Positions 46,696 through 55,859 are shown, counted from the stretch's first letter. The stretch is DNA of 64,000 nucleotides from Halomonas sp. (GCF_011050415.1 NZ_DRFS01000019.1:274045-338044), one strand, 5' to 3'. The notes: generated by a model from the letters alone, not told the origin. Numbers and translations are program-made.

Positions 46696-47748
46696 ATGCA
46701 AACCATCAAAGGGCCAGCGATCTTTCTCGCCCAGTTCGCCAGTGATGAGGCCCCCTTTAATAGTCTTGATAGTATTGCTGCCTGGGCCGCAGGGTTAGGC
46801 TATAAGGGCGTGCAGATTCCTAGTTGGGATGCGCGCTTGTTCGATTTAAAACGCGCCGCCGAAAGCCGCAGCTACTGCGATGAGGTCAAAGGCACCCTGT
46901 CCGAGCACGGCTTAGCGCTCACCGAACTGTCCACTCACCTGCAGGGCCAATTGGTCGCCGTGCATCCCGCTTATGACGAGATGTTTGATGGCTTTGCGGC
47001 CCCCGAAGTGCGCGGTAACCCTAAGGCGCGCCAAGCCTGGGCCGTTGAGCAGCTAATGCTGGCTGCCAAGGCGTCGCAAAATCTTGGCCTAACTGACCAC
47101 GCTACCTTTTCCGGGTCGCTGGCATGGCCGTTCATCTACCCCTGGCCACAGCGCCCAGCGGGGTTGGTCGAGACGGCGTTTGATGAGCTGGCCAAACGCT
47201 GGCATCCCATTCTGGATGCTTTTGAGGAGGCTGGGGTGAACCTCTGCTACGAAATCCATCCCGGCGAAGACCTCCACGACGGCATTACCTTCGAGATGTT
47301 TCTTGAACGGGTCGGCAACCACCCGCGCTGCCACATCCTTTACGACCCCAGCCACCTGATCCTGCAGCAGCTCGACTACCGTGGCTTTCTGGATGTCTAT
47401 CGCGAGCATATTCAGATGTTCCACGTTAAAGATGCCGAGTTTAACCCCAGTCCCAAGCAGGGCGTTTATTCCGGATATCAGTCATGGACAGAGCGTGCTG
47501 GCCGCTTTCGCTCGCTTGGCGATGGTCAGATCGACTTTAAGTCGATCTTCTCCTGGATGGCGGCCAACGACTACCACGGCTGGGCGGTACTGGAGTGGGA
47601 GTGCTGCTTGAAGCACCCAGAGGTCGGTGCCCGTGAAGGCGCCACCTTTATCCGTGACCATATTATCGAGGTGACCGCGCGGGCGTTTGATGACTTCGCC
47701 GACGGCGGCTCCGATCAAGCCGCCAACCGTCGGATTCTCGGTCTTTAA
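46696..47748 (+). CDS. Sugar phosphate isomerase/epimerase-like TIM-barrel protein
   Basis: A 350-residue AP-endonuclease-2 superfamily (IolE-like) barrel. The metal ligands are recognisable as E in CYEIHPGED, D/H in LYDPSHL, H in MFHVKDAE and E in VLEWECC. Such proteins isomerise or epimerise sugars and keto-inositols or act with Gfo/Idh/MocA partners, as here (47787). It lies downstream of the binding protein hairpin in the ROK-controlled operon. The reaction cannot be named. Confidence 0.8.
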   Translation: MQTIKGPAIFLAQFASDEAPFNSLDSIAAWAAGLGYKGVQIPSWDARLFDLKRAAESRSYCDEVKGTLSEHGLALTELSTHLQGQLVAVHPAYDEMFDGFAAPEVRGNPKARQAWAVEQLMLAAKASQNLGLTDHATFSGSLAWPFIYPWPQRPAGLVETAFDELAKRWHPILDAFEEAGVNLCYEIHPGEDLHDGITFEMFLERVGNHPRCHILYDPSHLILQQLDYRGFLDVYREHIQMFHVKDAEFNPSPKQGVYSGYQSWTERAGRFRSLGDGQIDFKSIFSWMAANDYHGWAVLEWECCLKHPEVGAREGATFIRDHIIEVTARAFDDFADGGSDQAANRRILGL

Positions 47749-47786
47749 TAATCTAGGTCTTTAATAAAGGGGGAGGGCAATACGCT

Positions 47787-48950
47787 ATGAGCACGCAACA
47801 CGATACGCCGCGTCGACTGCGCCTTGGCATGGTCGGCGGCGGCCAGGGGGCCTTTATTGGCGGGGTGCACCGCATCGCTGCACGGCTAGATGATCACTAC
47901 GAGCTGGTCGCCGGGGCCTTTGCTTCTGACCCGGACCGCAGTCAGGCATCCGCTGCAGCGTTACACGTACCAGCAGATCGCGCCTATCCCGATTACCACA
48001 CCATGGCGGAGGCGGAACGCAAGCGCCCAGACGGCATTGATGTGGTCGCGATTGTGACCCCCAACCATGTGCACTTCGATGTGGCGCGCACCTTCCTAGA
48101 AGCGGGCTTTCACGTAATCTGCGATAAGCCGATGACGATCACATTGGAAGAGGCCCAGACGCTCGCCGAGCTAGTGGAGCGCAGCGGGCTTTTCTTCGGC
48201 TTAACCCATAACTACTCCGGCTATCCGTTAGTGCGTCAAGCGCGGGAAATGGTCGCCAGCGGCGAACTGGGGGAGCTACGCGTGGTACAGGTGGAGTACC
48301 CGCAGGATTGGCTCTCCACCCGCCTGGAAGAGAGCGGCGTCAAGCAGGCCGAGTGGCGCACCGATCCCAAACGCAGCGGCCCGGCGGGCTGTTTAGGTGA
48401 TATCGGCACTCACGCCTACCACCTGGCGCGCTATGTGACCGGCCTACAACTGGAATCCCTTGCCGCCGATATGCATACCTTTGTTGAAGGCCGTGCGCTG
48501 GATGACAACGTGCATATGCTGCTGCGCTTTAAAGGTGGCGCACGAGGGATGCTGTGGTCGAGTCAGGTGGCGCCGGGTAATGAAAATGGTCTACAGCTTC
48601 GCGTTTATGGAAGCAAAGGTGGCCTTGCTTGGTGTCAGGAAACCCCCAACCAGTTACTGCACTCACCATTGGGAGAGCCTTCACGGATATTAACCCGCAA
48701 CGGCCCGGGCTTGGGTGACGCTGCGATGGCTGCCGCACGAATTCCAGCCGGACATCCGGAAGGCTACCTTGAAGCCTTCGCCCAGCTTTATCGTGATTTC
48801 GCTGTGCAAATTCGTGCTCGTCAAAACGGCGAAAATGCCACGGGATTGTCTGCGCCAACGCCGGGCGTGGCCGATGGTGTCGACGGCCTGACGTTTATTA
48901 CCCGCGCGTTGGAATCTTCCCAAGCAGGTGGGCATTGGGTAGACGTTTAG
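47787..48950 (+). CDS. Gfo/Idh/MocA-family oxidoreductase
   Basis: A 387-residue NAD(P)-dependent sugar oxidoreductase. The N-terminal Rossmann motif is [18 protein letters not shown], followed by [12 protein letters not shown] with the catalytic Lys and [14 protein letters not shown] with the active-site Asp and His. It is longer than the arabinose dehydrogenase at 22460 and belongs to a different subgroup, often found with IolE-like isomerases. Both may oxidise C3 or C2 of a sugar, but that is inference from pairing. GGGGGAGGG precedes ATG 47787. Confidence 0.82.
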   Translation: MSTQHDTPRRLRLGMVGGGQGAFIGGVHRIAARLDDHYELVAGAFASDPDRSQASAAALHVPADRAYPDYHTMAEAERKRPDGIDVVAIVTPNHVHFDVARTFLEAGFHVICDKPMTITLEEAQTLAELVERSGLFFGLTHNYSGYPLVRQAREMVASGELGELRVVQVEYPQDWLSTRLEESGVKQAEWRTDPKRSGPAGCLGDIGTHAYHLARYVTGLQLESLAADMHTFVEGRALDDNVHMLLRFKGGARGMLWSSQVAPGNENGLQLRVYGSKGGLAWCQETPNQLLHSPLGEPSRILTRNGPGLGDAAMAAARIPAGHPEGYLEAFAQLYRDFAVQIRARQNGENATGLSAPTPGVADGVDGLTFITRALESSQAGGHWVDV

Positions 48951-49007
48951 TGGCATCCAGTGAAGTGCAGAGTTTTTGAAAAACAATAAAACGATGTAGG
49001 AAGCGAT

Positions 49008-49778
49008 ATGAACCAGCCCTCAGCGCGCTATACGAGCCTTGAACAGCAAGTGGTCTTTATTACCGGCGGTGGCAGTGGCATAGGTGCCTCGCTTACCCGC
49101 GCTTTTCATTATCAAGGGGCACGGGTGGTTTTTGTAGATATAAACGATGACGCTAGCCAAGCGTTAGTTGATGAATTGCAGGCTAAAACAGGACAGGCAC
49201 CGCTTTACTACCACTGCGATATTCGCGATGTGGCAAGCCTACAGCAAATTATCGCCGAGACCGGCCAAACCGTGGGGCCTATTGACACGCTGGTGAATAA
49301 CGCCGCCAACGATGATCGCCACGGGTGGCAAGAGGTAGACGTTGCCTACTGGGATGAGCGCATGGCGATTAACCTGCGACCAATGTTCTTTGCCGCTCAA
49401 GCCGCTGCCAAGCAAATGATGGTGGCTGGCGGTGGCTCAATCATCAACTTTGGCTCGGTCAGCGTGCAGATGGCACTGGGTGGGTTACCCGCGTATGTCA
49501 CCGCAAAAGCGGCGGCCCACGGCCTGACCCGCAGCCTGGCCCGAGAGCTGGGTGTACATAATATTCGCGTTAATACGCTAGTACCTGGTTCGGTAATGAC
49601 CGAGCGGCAGCTCGAAAAATGGATCGGCCCGGGTGATGAAGCAGAGATTCAGGCCCGTCAGTGCCTTAAACTGCGCTTAGAGCCCGAGCACATTGCGCCC
49701 GCCGTGCTGTTTTTAGCCAGCGCTGAAAGCCAGGCAATCTCAGGTCAGGAGCTGGCGGTGGATGGTGGCTGGGCGTAG
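49008..49778 (+). CDS. XylB-like D-xylose / aldose 1-dehydrogenase (SDR family)
   Basis: A 256-residue SDR resembling the Caulobacter D-xylose 1-dehydrogenase over its length: ITGGGSGIGASLTRAF, NNAANDDRHGWQEVDVAYWD, ERMAINLRPMFF, INFGSVSV, ARQCLKLRLEPEHIAP and a final AVDGGWA. The catalytic Ser is 13 residues before the Tyr of YVTAK. The NDDRH and YWDER blocks are specific to this sugar-dehydrogenase group. It would turn an imported aldose into its lactone. With xylD at 18830 it could start the Weimberg route, but other aldoses are possible. Confidence 0.82.
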   Translation: MNQPSARYTSLEQQVVFITGGGSGIGASLTRAFHYQGARVVFVDINDDASQALVDELQAKTGQAPLYYHCDIRDVASLQQIIAETGQTVGPIDTLVNNAANDDRHGWQEVDVAYWDERMAINLRPMFFAAQAAAKQMMVAGGGSIINFGSVSVQMALGGLPAYVTAKAAAHGLTRSLARELGVHNIRVNTLVPGSVMTERQLEKWIGPGDEAEIQARQCLKLRLEPEHIAPAVLFLASAESQAISGQELAVDGGWA

Positions 49779-49804
49779 GCCATCGTCATAACAGGAAATA
49801 CGCC

Positions 49805-50686
49805 GTGACTATCACTCTCGAAAACGCGCAGCTGCGTTTGGTGGTTAATCCTTGCGTGGGGGGATCCGTGGTGCGATTTGATGCGCTGACCCCGGCGGGT
49901 AATGTCCCGCTTATGCGCCCAGGTAGCGATGATGAACAAGACCCCAATCAATTGGCGATGTACCCACTGGTGCCGTGGTCAAACCGGATTGCGAAGGGCG
50001 GTTTTGAGTGGCGTGGGCAGCACTATTCCTTGGCTCCCAACCTTCAAGGTGAGCCGTTGCCCATTCATGGCGATGGATGGCAGCGGCCCTGGCAAGTCAT
50101 GTCGCAAAGCCACCACGCTCTTCACCTGGAACTGTACTCGAACGAACAGCCACCTTTTGATTATCGCGCTGAGCTTAGCTATTGCTTGGCAGGCAACTGC
50201 TTAGAAGTAGCGCTCAGCGTTATGCATTTAGGCGATAACCCCGCTCCCTATGGCCTAGGGTTACACCCTTGGTTTCCGCGCACGACCGACGCGCGAATAA
50301 CTGCCCCTGCTAAAGGCGTTTGGGAGGTTAATAAAGCGCAGTTGCCAATCGAATGGCGGCGCCTTGAGCACGAAGAAAATTGGAATTTTAGTCATCGGCA
50401 AAGCTTGCCTGAAACGTTAATTGATAACCTGTTTACGGGCTGGAGCGGGCAAGCGCAGTTGGAGTGGTCTGAGCGCAGCGCGGTGCTCGCGATTGATACA
50501 TCGCCACCGATGTCCCGTTATCTGGTTTTTTCCCCTAACGCTCAGGCTGATTTTTTCTGTCTTGAGCCGGTAAGCCATACGGTAGATGCCCATCACAACG
50601 TTTCGCCCTTTGATCAAGGGTTGGTAGAGCTTGCTAAAGGGCAATCCATCGCAATGATGTGCCGATTTTGTTATCAATCACGCTAA
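49805..50686 (+). CDS. Aldose 1-epimerase-family protein
   Basis: A 293-residue GalM-like beta-sandwich protein. It shows MYPLVPWSNRI, PIHGDGWQRPW, the catalytic-His region GLGLHPWFPR and the C-terminal FCLEPVSHTVDA with the acidic catalytic residue. It interconverts sugar anomers and so feeds a C1 dehydrogenase such as the one just upstream. It starts with GTG behind AGGAAA. It ends the ROK-controlled operon. Confidence 0.82.
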   Translation: MTITLENAQLRLVVNPCVGGSVVRFDALTPAGNVPLMRPGSDDEQDPNQLAMYPLVPWSNRIAKGGFEWRGQHYSLAPNLQGEPLPIHGDGWQRPWQVMSQSHHALHLELYSNEQPPFDYRAELSYCLAGNCLEVALSVMHLGDNPAPYGLGLHPWFPRTTDARITAPAKGVWEVNKAQLPIEWRRLEHEENWNFSHRQSLPETLIDNLFTGWSGQAQLEWSERSAVLAIDTSPPMSRYLVFSPNAQADFFCLEPVSHTVDAHHNVSPFDQGLVELAKGQSIAMMCRFCYQSR

Positions 50687-50718
50687 TGTTGCCCCGTTTG
50701 CCTGATCATTTGGGGATC

Positions 50719-50789
50719 ATGTGCCAGTTTTAAACAACAAATATCTAGCTTTTATTAGTTAAATCAAAAAGTTGGCACATGTTTTAAAC
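50719..50789. promoter_or_regulatory. Paired upstream activator-like sites
   Basis: ATGTGCCA plus GTTTTAAAC (50719-50735) and TGGCACAT plus GTTTTAAAC (50773-50789) make a pair. The 8-base arms are inverted with respect to each other, and the two 9-base near-palindromes are 54 bases apart, about five helical turns. They stand 49-119 bases upstream of a sigma54-type promoter, the expected place for an enhancer-binding activator. Confidence 0.55.
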
Positions 50790-50837
50790 GCATAAGTGGT
50801 TGTTAAGTAAAATCTTTTATATAAGGGTGGCATGAAG

Positions 50838-50853
50838 TGGCACGCAGGGTGCA
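50838..50853 (+). promoter_or_regulatory. Sigma54 (RpoN) promoter
   Basis: TGGCACGCAGGGTGCA matches the sigma54 consensus TGGCACG-N4-TTGCW at all but one position, with GG and GC ten bases apart as required. Transcription would begin near 50864, at the foot of the leader hairpin. No sigma70 promoter is evident for the acidic protein gene. Confidence 0.75.
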
Positions 50854-50860
50854 ATGATGG

Positions 50861-50941
50861 GGGTAAGAACGCATCAGGTAGGACGACCTAACGTTCTTAA
50901 CCTTAAAACGAAGTTTCACTTACATTTTCGCTTCGTTTTAA
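50861..50941 (+). promoter_or_regulatory. Two-hairpin mRNA leader
   Basis: GGGTAAGAACG (50861-50871) pairs with CGTTCTTAACC (50892-50902) over 11 positions with one G-T pair, and an inner TAGG/CCTA extends it. TTAAAACGAAG (50903-50913) pairs perfectly with CTTCGTTTTAA (50931-50941) around a 17-base loop. Nearly the whole leader between the predicted start of transcription and AGGAGA is folded, which suggests mRNA stabilisation or translational control. Confidence 0.65.
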
Positions 50942-50969
50942 AAAGTAAAGCCTTATAGGAGACAGTATC

Positions 50970-51263
50970 ATGATGAAGAAGGATTCTCTCAAGAAGCTTG
51001 GCATCCTAGGTGTATCATTTGGTCTGATGGCTAGCCCCCTTGCTTTTGCTGAAATGGAAAGCAACGACGATTACGAGCCAGCGCCGCAAGAAGAACCAAT
51101 GCAAGATGAGCAAGGTTCATTCAATACCTCTGACATTGGTCAAGAACAGGATCAAGACTTCGATACTGAGTACGAAGAGGAAGAGGAAGAATTCACTTAC
51201 GAGGAAGAGGAAGAAGAGCAGGATGAGTGGGAGACCGAAGAGCAAGATGACTCTGAGTGGTAA
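50970..51263 (+). CDS. Small, extremely acidic exported protein of unknown function
   Basis: A 97-residue protein with a clear signal peptide (KK-rich start, hydrophobic core, cleavage probably after AFA at residue 27). The mature 70 residues contain 35 Asp/Glu and no Lys, Arg, His or Cys. They end in runs such as YEEEEEEFTYEEEEEE. No known domain is recognised. The protein should be disordered and could bind divalent cations or form part of an envelope or matrix layer, but that is speculation. It is a single-gene unit with a sigma54 promoter, a folded leader, AGGAGA and its own terminator at 51315. ATG 50973 is an alternative start. Confidence 0.8.
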   Translation: MMKKDSLKKLGILGVSFGLMASPLAFAEMESNDDYEPAPQEEPMQDEQGSFNTSDIGQEQDQDFDTEYEEEEEEFTYEEEEEEQDEWETEEQDDSEW

Positions 51264-51314
51264 TACCCCCTGCTAAAGGACTAACTACTTCTCTGGCTCA
51301 AGGATGAGCCACGA

Positions 51315-51342
51315 AATGCCCCGCCAGTTGCGGGGCATTTTT
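51315..51342 (+). terminator. Rho-independent terminator after the acidic protein gene
   Basis: AATGCCCCGC and GCGGGGCATT form a perfect 10-bp stem with a CAGTT loop, followed by TTT. This is a standard intrinsic terminator, 52 bases after the stop. Confidence 0.9.
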
Positions 51343-51429
51343 GCGTGCGCGCGATAGTATGATCAACGGAAGTGAATGCTATGATTTGACCAATGGATTT
51401 AACGACTGCGCCCACGCAAGGATGGATAA

Positions 51430-52539
51430 ATGCCCTTAAAATGGACAGAGACTCCTCAACTTCCCAAGGCCGAAGGCCGCATTGAGGCGATTGACTTAGC
51501 CCGTGGCCTAGCGATTAGCTTGATGATTGTCAGCCACGCAGTGAGTGGGCTAGTGGGGATTCGTAATGTTCCTGATTGGGGCATGGTGCCTATCCATTTT
51601 TTGACCAAATTCTCCTCGTCACTGTTTATTTTGGTCTTCGGCATCGCATTAGCCGTCGCATTTCTATCTCACACGCAAAGCGAAGATTGGCCGAAACGCA
51701 GGTTAAAGCTATGGCTACGCGCCGTAGAAGTGTGGTTTTGGTACAAAGCGCTGCTGGTTATTGAAATGCTGCCGTTCTATCCGCCCAGCGAAATCATCGA
51801 TGCACTGCTGTATGGGCGTTTTGCCATTTGGGTAGAAATTTTAGGTTTCTACGCTATTGCCCTGTTGTGGGTGCCGCTGATTTTACCGCTATGGGCGCGG
51901 GCGCCACTTTGGAGCCGTTTAACCACTATTGTTGGTTTAACGGCACTAACGGTGTGGTTGCAAAGTCTTACCTTCGGCGGCAACGATATTTTGAAAGCGC
52001 TGCTGGTGGATCATGAAGATCACTACACCTGGGGGCAGATCAGCCGTGCCCCGCTAATATTGACGGGCTTAATGATCGGTGAGGCGCTGCTTCGCTGCTA
52101 CTTTGATAGGTCCATGCGGCGCCGTTTAGTGCTTACTCTGCTGGGCATAGGTGCGCTGATGGTCGCTGGGTTTTATGGTCTTGCTTTTGCCAGTGGCGAT
52201 GTACACGCTGCGATGTTGGCAGTGGCCAGAAATGTCGGCAAACACCCGCCAGGGCTGCAGTTTATGCTGTTTAGCTTGGGTGGCGCGCTGGTATTGCTTG
52301 CGCTCGCCTTAGCGGGTGGGGTCAAAGCAGCCAAAGTATTAATGCCGCTCACCATTGTGGGTTCAGATGCGCTAAAAGCGTTTATTTTCCATATTGTGAT
52401 GATTTTCCTAGTGTTGCGCTTTCTATGGGAAGTCCAAAACATGATCAGTTATCCACAGGCGCTAGGTATTGGTGGCTTGTTAATACTTGGCGCTGCGGCA
52501 TGGATTTGGGTGACTCGCTGGATGGCTCAGCACCGTTAG
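51430..52539 (+). CDS. DUF1624 / heparan-glucosaminide acetyltransferase-like membrane protein
   Basis: A 369-residue inner-membrane protein with about ten helices. It starts with RIEAIDLARGLAISLMIVSHAVSG, of which the core IDLARGLAISLMIVSH is the signature of the membrane acyltransferase superfamily. The His in this segment corresponds to the catalytic or acyl-transfer residue of related proteins. The substrate is unknown; bacterial relatives are thought to acylate envelope sugars. It lies between the acidic protein and a beta-lactamase-like gene, 30 bases before the latter. Confidence 0.72.
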   Translation: MPLKWTETPQLPKAEGRIEAIDLARGLAISLMIVSHAVSGLVGIRNVPDWGMVPIHFLTKFSSSLFILVFGIALAVAFLSHTQSEDWPKRRLKLWLRAVEVWFWYKALLVIEMLPFYPPSEIIDALLYGRFAIWVEILGFYAIALLWVPLILPLWARAPLWSRLTTIVGLTALTVWLQSLTFGGNDILKALLVDHEDHYTWGQISRAPLILTGLMIGEALLRCYFDRSMRRRLVLTLLGIGALMVAGFYGLAFASGDVHAAMLAVARNVGKHPPGLQFMLFSLGGALVLLALALAGGVKAAKVLMPLTIVGSDALKAFIFHIVMIFLVLRFLWEVQNMISYPQALGIGGLLILGAAAWIWVTRWMAQHR

Positions 52540-52569
52540 ATACGCTCAATAATTTCTGGAGTTTATAGT

Positions 52570-53697
52570 TTGCGACACTGGATAGAACGCGGGCTTATAG
52601 CGTTAGCGCTGTTGATTACGCTATCGGCTGAAGCGGATGTGTACAATACAAATTGGTACTATGAGGTAGATAAACAGAGCGCTTGGCAGGGCGATTTAAC
52701 GGCCCGTTTACAAGCCATTGAAGAGTCCTTCGGCGGCGAGCTGGGCGTTTATGTACAAAATCTCACTAGTGGTGAAGCCTACTCCTGGCGTGCAGATGAC
52801 CCATGGTATTGGGCGTCGCTGGTTAAAGTGCCGGTGGCGGCGCAGGTGCTTGCTGAGCGTCAAGCAGGCACGCTTTCTCTGGATGAGCGGTTGACGCTTT
52901 CACGCAGTGACTTTGTCGATGGTGCAGGGGCTACCAACTGGCACGACCCCGGAACGCCGATCTCTATTCGTTACCTGATGGAGCAAATGATTACCGTCAG
53001 CGATAACACCGCCTCCGATATGCTGATTGATCGGGTGGGGCTTGAGGCGGTTAATGAGCGCACTCGCCGCATGATAGCCGCAAGCGGGGGTGACCCTTCT
53101 GCAGTTGGTCCTATTACTAAGCTAGTTGGCGTACGCCAGGGCGTTTATGGCCAGCTCCACCCGGATGCCCGCAGGCTTGGCGGGATGGATTTTATCGCCC
53201 TACGCCAGCACCCAGTTAGCCAGCGCGGCCAGGCATTAGCACGTACATTGGGCGTGAGCACGGACACTTTTACGCAGCCGGACTATGACCGTGCCTTTGA
53301 TGCCTACGAAGCCACCGGCGAGAATGTGGGCACGCTAAGCGCCTTTGGCGATCTGTTGGCTAGCCTGCAACCTTTTCACCAAGGGCATGCCATGGATGAT
53401 TTAGATGCCGAGCATCGACAAGTGCTGCTAGACGTTATGCGGCGAACCAGTTCCGGTAAGCAGCGTCTTAAGGCAGGGATGGGGGAAGACATCAGCTTTG
53501 CCCATAAAACAGGTACTCAACAGCGGCGCAGCTGCGATGCAGGAATTGCCGAACGTGCTAACGTCGATTCCGACACCGTAGGCGCTTGGGTAATTGTCAC
53601 CTGTACCCGCGGCCCCGCTGCGTTGAGTGCTCATGAACGCGCAATGGCCAGTGTAGGTGAAGCCTTACGCTATAGCGGAGCCCTAGGTAAGCCGTGA
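52570..53697 (+). CDS. Class A beta-lactamase-like serine hydrolase
   Basis: A 375-residue exported protein. The start is TTG 52570 with TGGAG upstream, and a signal peptide ends near LSAEA. The penicillin-recognising motifs are S83-L-V-K86, S144-D-N146 and H-KTG about residue 315. An omega-loop Glu in the typical ExxLN context is not evident, and the protein is about 80 residues longer than class A enzymes, with extra sequence between SDN and KTG. It may be a peptidoglycan-interacting or other serine hydrolase rather than a resistance enzyme. Confidence 0.72.
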   Translation: MRHWIERGLIALALLITLSAEADVYNTNWYYEVDKQSAWQGDLTARLQAIEESFGGELGVYVQNLTSGEAYSWRADDPWYWASLVKVPVAAQVLAERQAGTLSLDERLTLSRSDFVDGAGATNWHDPGTPISIRYLMEQMITVSDNTASDMLIDRVGLEAVNERTRRMIAASGGDPSAVGPITKLVGVRQGVYGQLHPDARRLGGMDFIALRQHPVSQRGQALARTLGVSTDTFTQPDYDRAFDAYEATGENVGTLSAFGDLLASLQPFHQGHAMDDLDAEHRQVLLDVMRRTSSGKQRLKAGMGEDISFAHKTGTQQRRSCDAGIAERANVDSDTVGAWVIVTCTRGPAALSAHERAMASVGEALRYSGALGKP

Positions 53698-53757
53698 TAA
53701 GCTATTGGCCCTTTTGCAGTTAAACCCCCGATAAGTAAATTGAGTCAGGAGAAGTTT

Positions 53758-54036
53758 ATGACACGCGCCAGCGCCCGCCACATTTTGGTCAGCAGCGAAG
53801 AGCAGTGCCTAGCACTTAAGAAAGAGATCGAAAATGGCAGCGATTTCGCCGCGGTTGCCAAACAGCACTCCAGCTGCCCCTCTAGCCGTCAAGGCGGCGA
53901 CCTGGGCAGCTTTGGCCCCGGCCAGATGGTGCCTGAGTTCGACAAAGTCGTGTTCAGTGGTGAAGTAGGTCAAGTCCATGGCCCAGTAAAAACCCAGTTT
54001 GGTTACCACCTGCTTGAAATTACCGAACGCACTTAA
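53758..54036 (+). CDS. ppiC: Parvulin-type peptidyl-prolyl isomerase
   Basis: A 92-residue single-domain parvulin, the size of E. coli PpiC. It has ARHILVSSEEQC at the start, then DFAAVAKQHSSCPSSRQGG, LGSFGPGQMVPEFDKVVF and FGYHLLEIT, the conserved isomerase core. No signal peptide is present, so it is cytoplasmic. AGGAG precedes ATG 53758; a TTG six codons upstream is unlikely. A hairpin follows before the ABC gene. Confidence 0.92.
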   Translation: MTRASARHILVSSEEQCLALKKEIENGSDFAAVAKQHSSCPSSRQGGDLGSFGPGQMVPEFDKVVFSGEVGQVHGPVKTQFGYHLLEITERT

Positions 54037-54063
54037 TCCCGGCTAGATAAAAAGGCCGTCAAG

Positions 54064-54087
54064 CACCGCAGCTATCAAGCTGCGGTG
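54064..54087 (+). terminator. 10-bp hairpin between ppiC and the ABC exporter gene
   Basis: CACCGCAGCT and AGCTGCGGTG form a perfect ten-base stem with an ATCA loop. It ends three bases before the AGGAG of the next gene and has no T tract. It might limit translation or protect the upstream mRNA. Confidence 0.55.
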
Positions 54088-54100
54088 TCAGGAGTACGCC

Positions 54101-55042
54101 TTGAACGACCCCATTATTGTCATTAACGGCCTGAATAAAACCTATGAGGGTGGCTTTCAGGCGTTAACTCATATTGATTTAACCATTCAACGCGGTGAGA
54201 TATTTGCCCTGCTTGGCCCCAACGGGGCGGGTAAAACCACATTGATCAGTGTGGTGTGCGGCTTGGTCAATCCCACTGCGGGCCATGTGCTGGTAGACGG
54301 GTTTGATAATATTACCCACTACCGCCAGGCACGTGAGCGGATTGGGTTAGTACCCCAAGAGCTGACCAACGAAGCGTTTGAAACGGTCTGGAACACGGTC
54401 AGCTTTAGTCGCGGCCTGTTTGGCAAAGCCCCTAATCCTGCGCATATTGAAAAAGTGCTTAAGTCACTGACGCTGTGGGATAAGCGCCACAATCGCTTGA
54501 TGACACTCTCGGGCGGGATGAAACGCCGCGTGCTAATCGCTAAAGCGCTCTCCCATGAGCCGCGCGTCCTGTTTCTGGATGAACCCACTGCCGGAGTGGA
54601 CGTTGAGCTACGCCGGGAAATGTGGGAAGTCGTGCGTCAACTGCGTGATAACGGCGTCACGATTATTTTGACGACTCACTATATCGAAGAAGCCGAAGAG
54701 ATGGCCGACCGTATCGGCGTCATCAATCGCGGTGAGCTGGTATTGGTCGAAGAGAAAGCCGCCCTGATGAGTAAGTTGGGTAGCAAACAGTTGACGCTCA
54801 ACCTGCACACCGCTTTAGCGGGGCTGCCAAACAGCCTGCAGCGCTTTGATCTTAGTTTGGCCGCTGAGGGGTATGAGTTGGTGTATACCTACGACGGTAG
54901 CCAGGACGAGGACGGGCACGGTATCTCAGCGCTATTAACCGCCCTTGAGCAAGAAGGTATTACCTTTAAAGACCTGCATACCCGGCAAAGCTCGCTGGAG
55001 GATATCTTCGTCGATCTTGTTAACCCTAAGGAGCGTGCATGA
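54101..55042 (+). CDS. yadG: ABC transporter ATPase (YadG-like)
   Basis: A 313-residue ABC-2 type ATPase. Walker A is GPNGAGKTT, the signature LSGGMKRR and Walker [12 protein letters not shown], followed by the switch His in [10 protein letters not shown]. Length and sequence match E. coli YadG. The start is TTG 54101 behind AGGAG, seven to eight bases away. It overlaps the permease gene by four bases (ATGA). The exported substrate of YadGH is not known. Confidence 0.88.
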   Translation: MNDPIIVINGLNKTYEGGFQALTHIDLTIQRGEIFALLGPNGAGKTTLISVVCGLVNPTAGHVLVDGFDNITHYRQARERIGLVPQELTNEAFETVWNTVSFSRGLFGKAPNPAHIEKVLKSLTLWDKRHNRLMTLSGGMKRRVLIAKALSHEPRVLFLDEPTAGVDVELRREMWEVVRQLRDNGVTIILTTHYIEEAEEMADRIGVINRGELVLVEEKAALMSKLGSKQLTLNLHTALAGLPNSLQRFDLSLAAEGYELVYTYDGSQDEDGHGISALLTALEQEGITFKDLHTRQSSLEDIFVDLVNPKERA

Positions 55043-55800
55043 ACCTACATCCTGTTCGTGCCATCTATATGGCGGAAATGGCCCGCACGCGCCGCACGTT
55101 ACTGCAAAGTATCGTCTCGCCGGTTATCTCCACATCGCTCTACTTTGTGGTGTTTGGCGCCGCCATTGGCTCCCGCATTAGCGAGATCAACGGCGTTAGC
55201 TACGGTGCTTTCATTGTGCCTGGGCTGATTATGCTGATGCTGCTTACCCAGAGCGTCTCCAATGCCTCCTTCGGCATCTTCTTTCCTAAGTTCTCCGGCA
55301 GCATTTACGAACTGCTTTCGGCGCCTATCTCGCACTTGGAGATTGTGATTGGCTATGTGGGCGCGGCGGCTTCAAAATCGATTCTGCTGGGGCTAATTAT
55401 TTTGGCCACATCAGGTCTGTTTGTGCCGCTGGAAATCGCCCATCCGTTTTGGATGCTGACGTTTCTGGTGCTCACGGCCGTCACCTTTAGCCTGCTCGGT
55501 TTTATTATTGGTATTTGGGCCGATGGCTTTGATCGGTTGCAGTTGGTGCCGCTATTGGTGATTACGCCACTGACGTTTCTCGGCGGCAGTTTTTACTCCA
55601 TTGATATGCTGCCGCCATTTTGGCAAACCGTCACGTTAGCCAACCCCGTGGTGTACTTGGTGAGCGGTTTTCGCTGGAGTTTTTACGGCATTAGCGATGT
55701 TAGCCTAGCGGCGAGTGTGGGCATGATTATGCTGTTCTTGGTGGCGTGTTTGGCCACTATTGGTTGGATTTTCCGAACTGGTTACCGCCTCAAGCCGTAA
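55039..55800 (+). CDS. yadH: ABC-2 permease (YadH-like)
   Basis: A 253-residue permease with six helices. Typical ABC-2 sequence includes [36 protein letters not shown] and [18 protein letters not shown]. It forms the export channel with the ATPase at 54101, with which it is translationally coupled. Its length matches E. coli YadH. Confidence 0.88.
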   Translation: MNLHPVRAIYMAEMARTRRTLLQSIVSPVISTSLYFVVFGAAIGSRISEINGVSYGAFIVPGLIMLMLLTQSVSNASFGIFFPKFSGSIYELLSAPISHLEIVIGYVGAAASKSILLGLIILATSGLFVPLEIAHPFWMLTFLVLTAVTFSLLGFIIGIWADGFDRLQLVPLLVITPLTFLGGSFYSIDMLPPFWQTVTLANPVVYLVSGFRWSFYGISDVSLAASVGMIMLFLVACLATIGWIFRTGYRLKP

Positions 55801-55859
55801 CCGGCACATAACTTTTTATTCACGATTCTCCATTTACTAAGGAACGCTAGCAGACGCTT

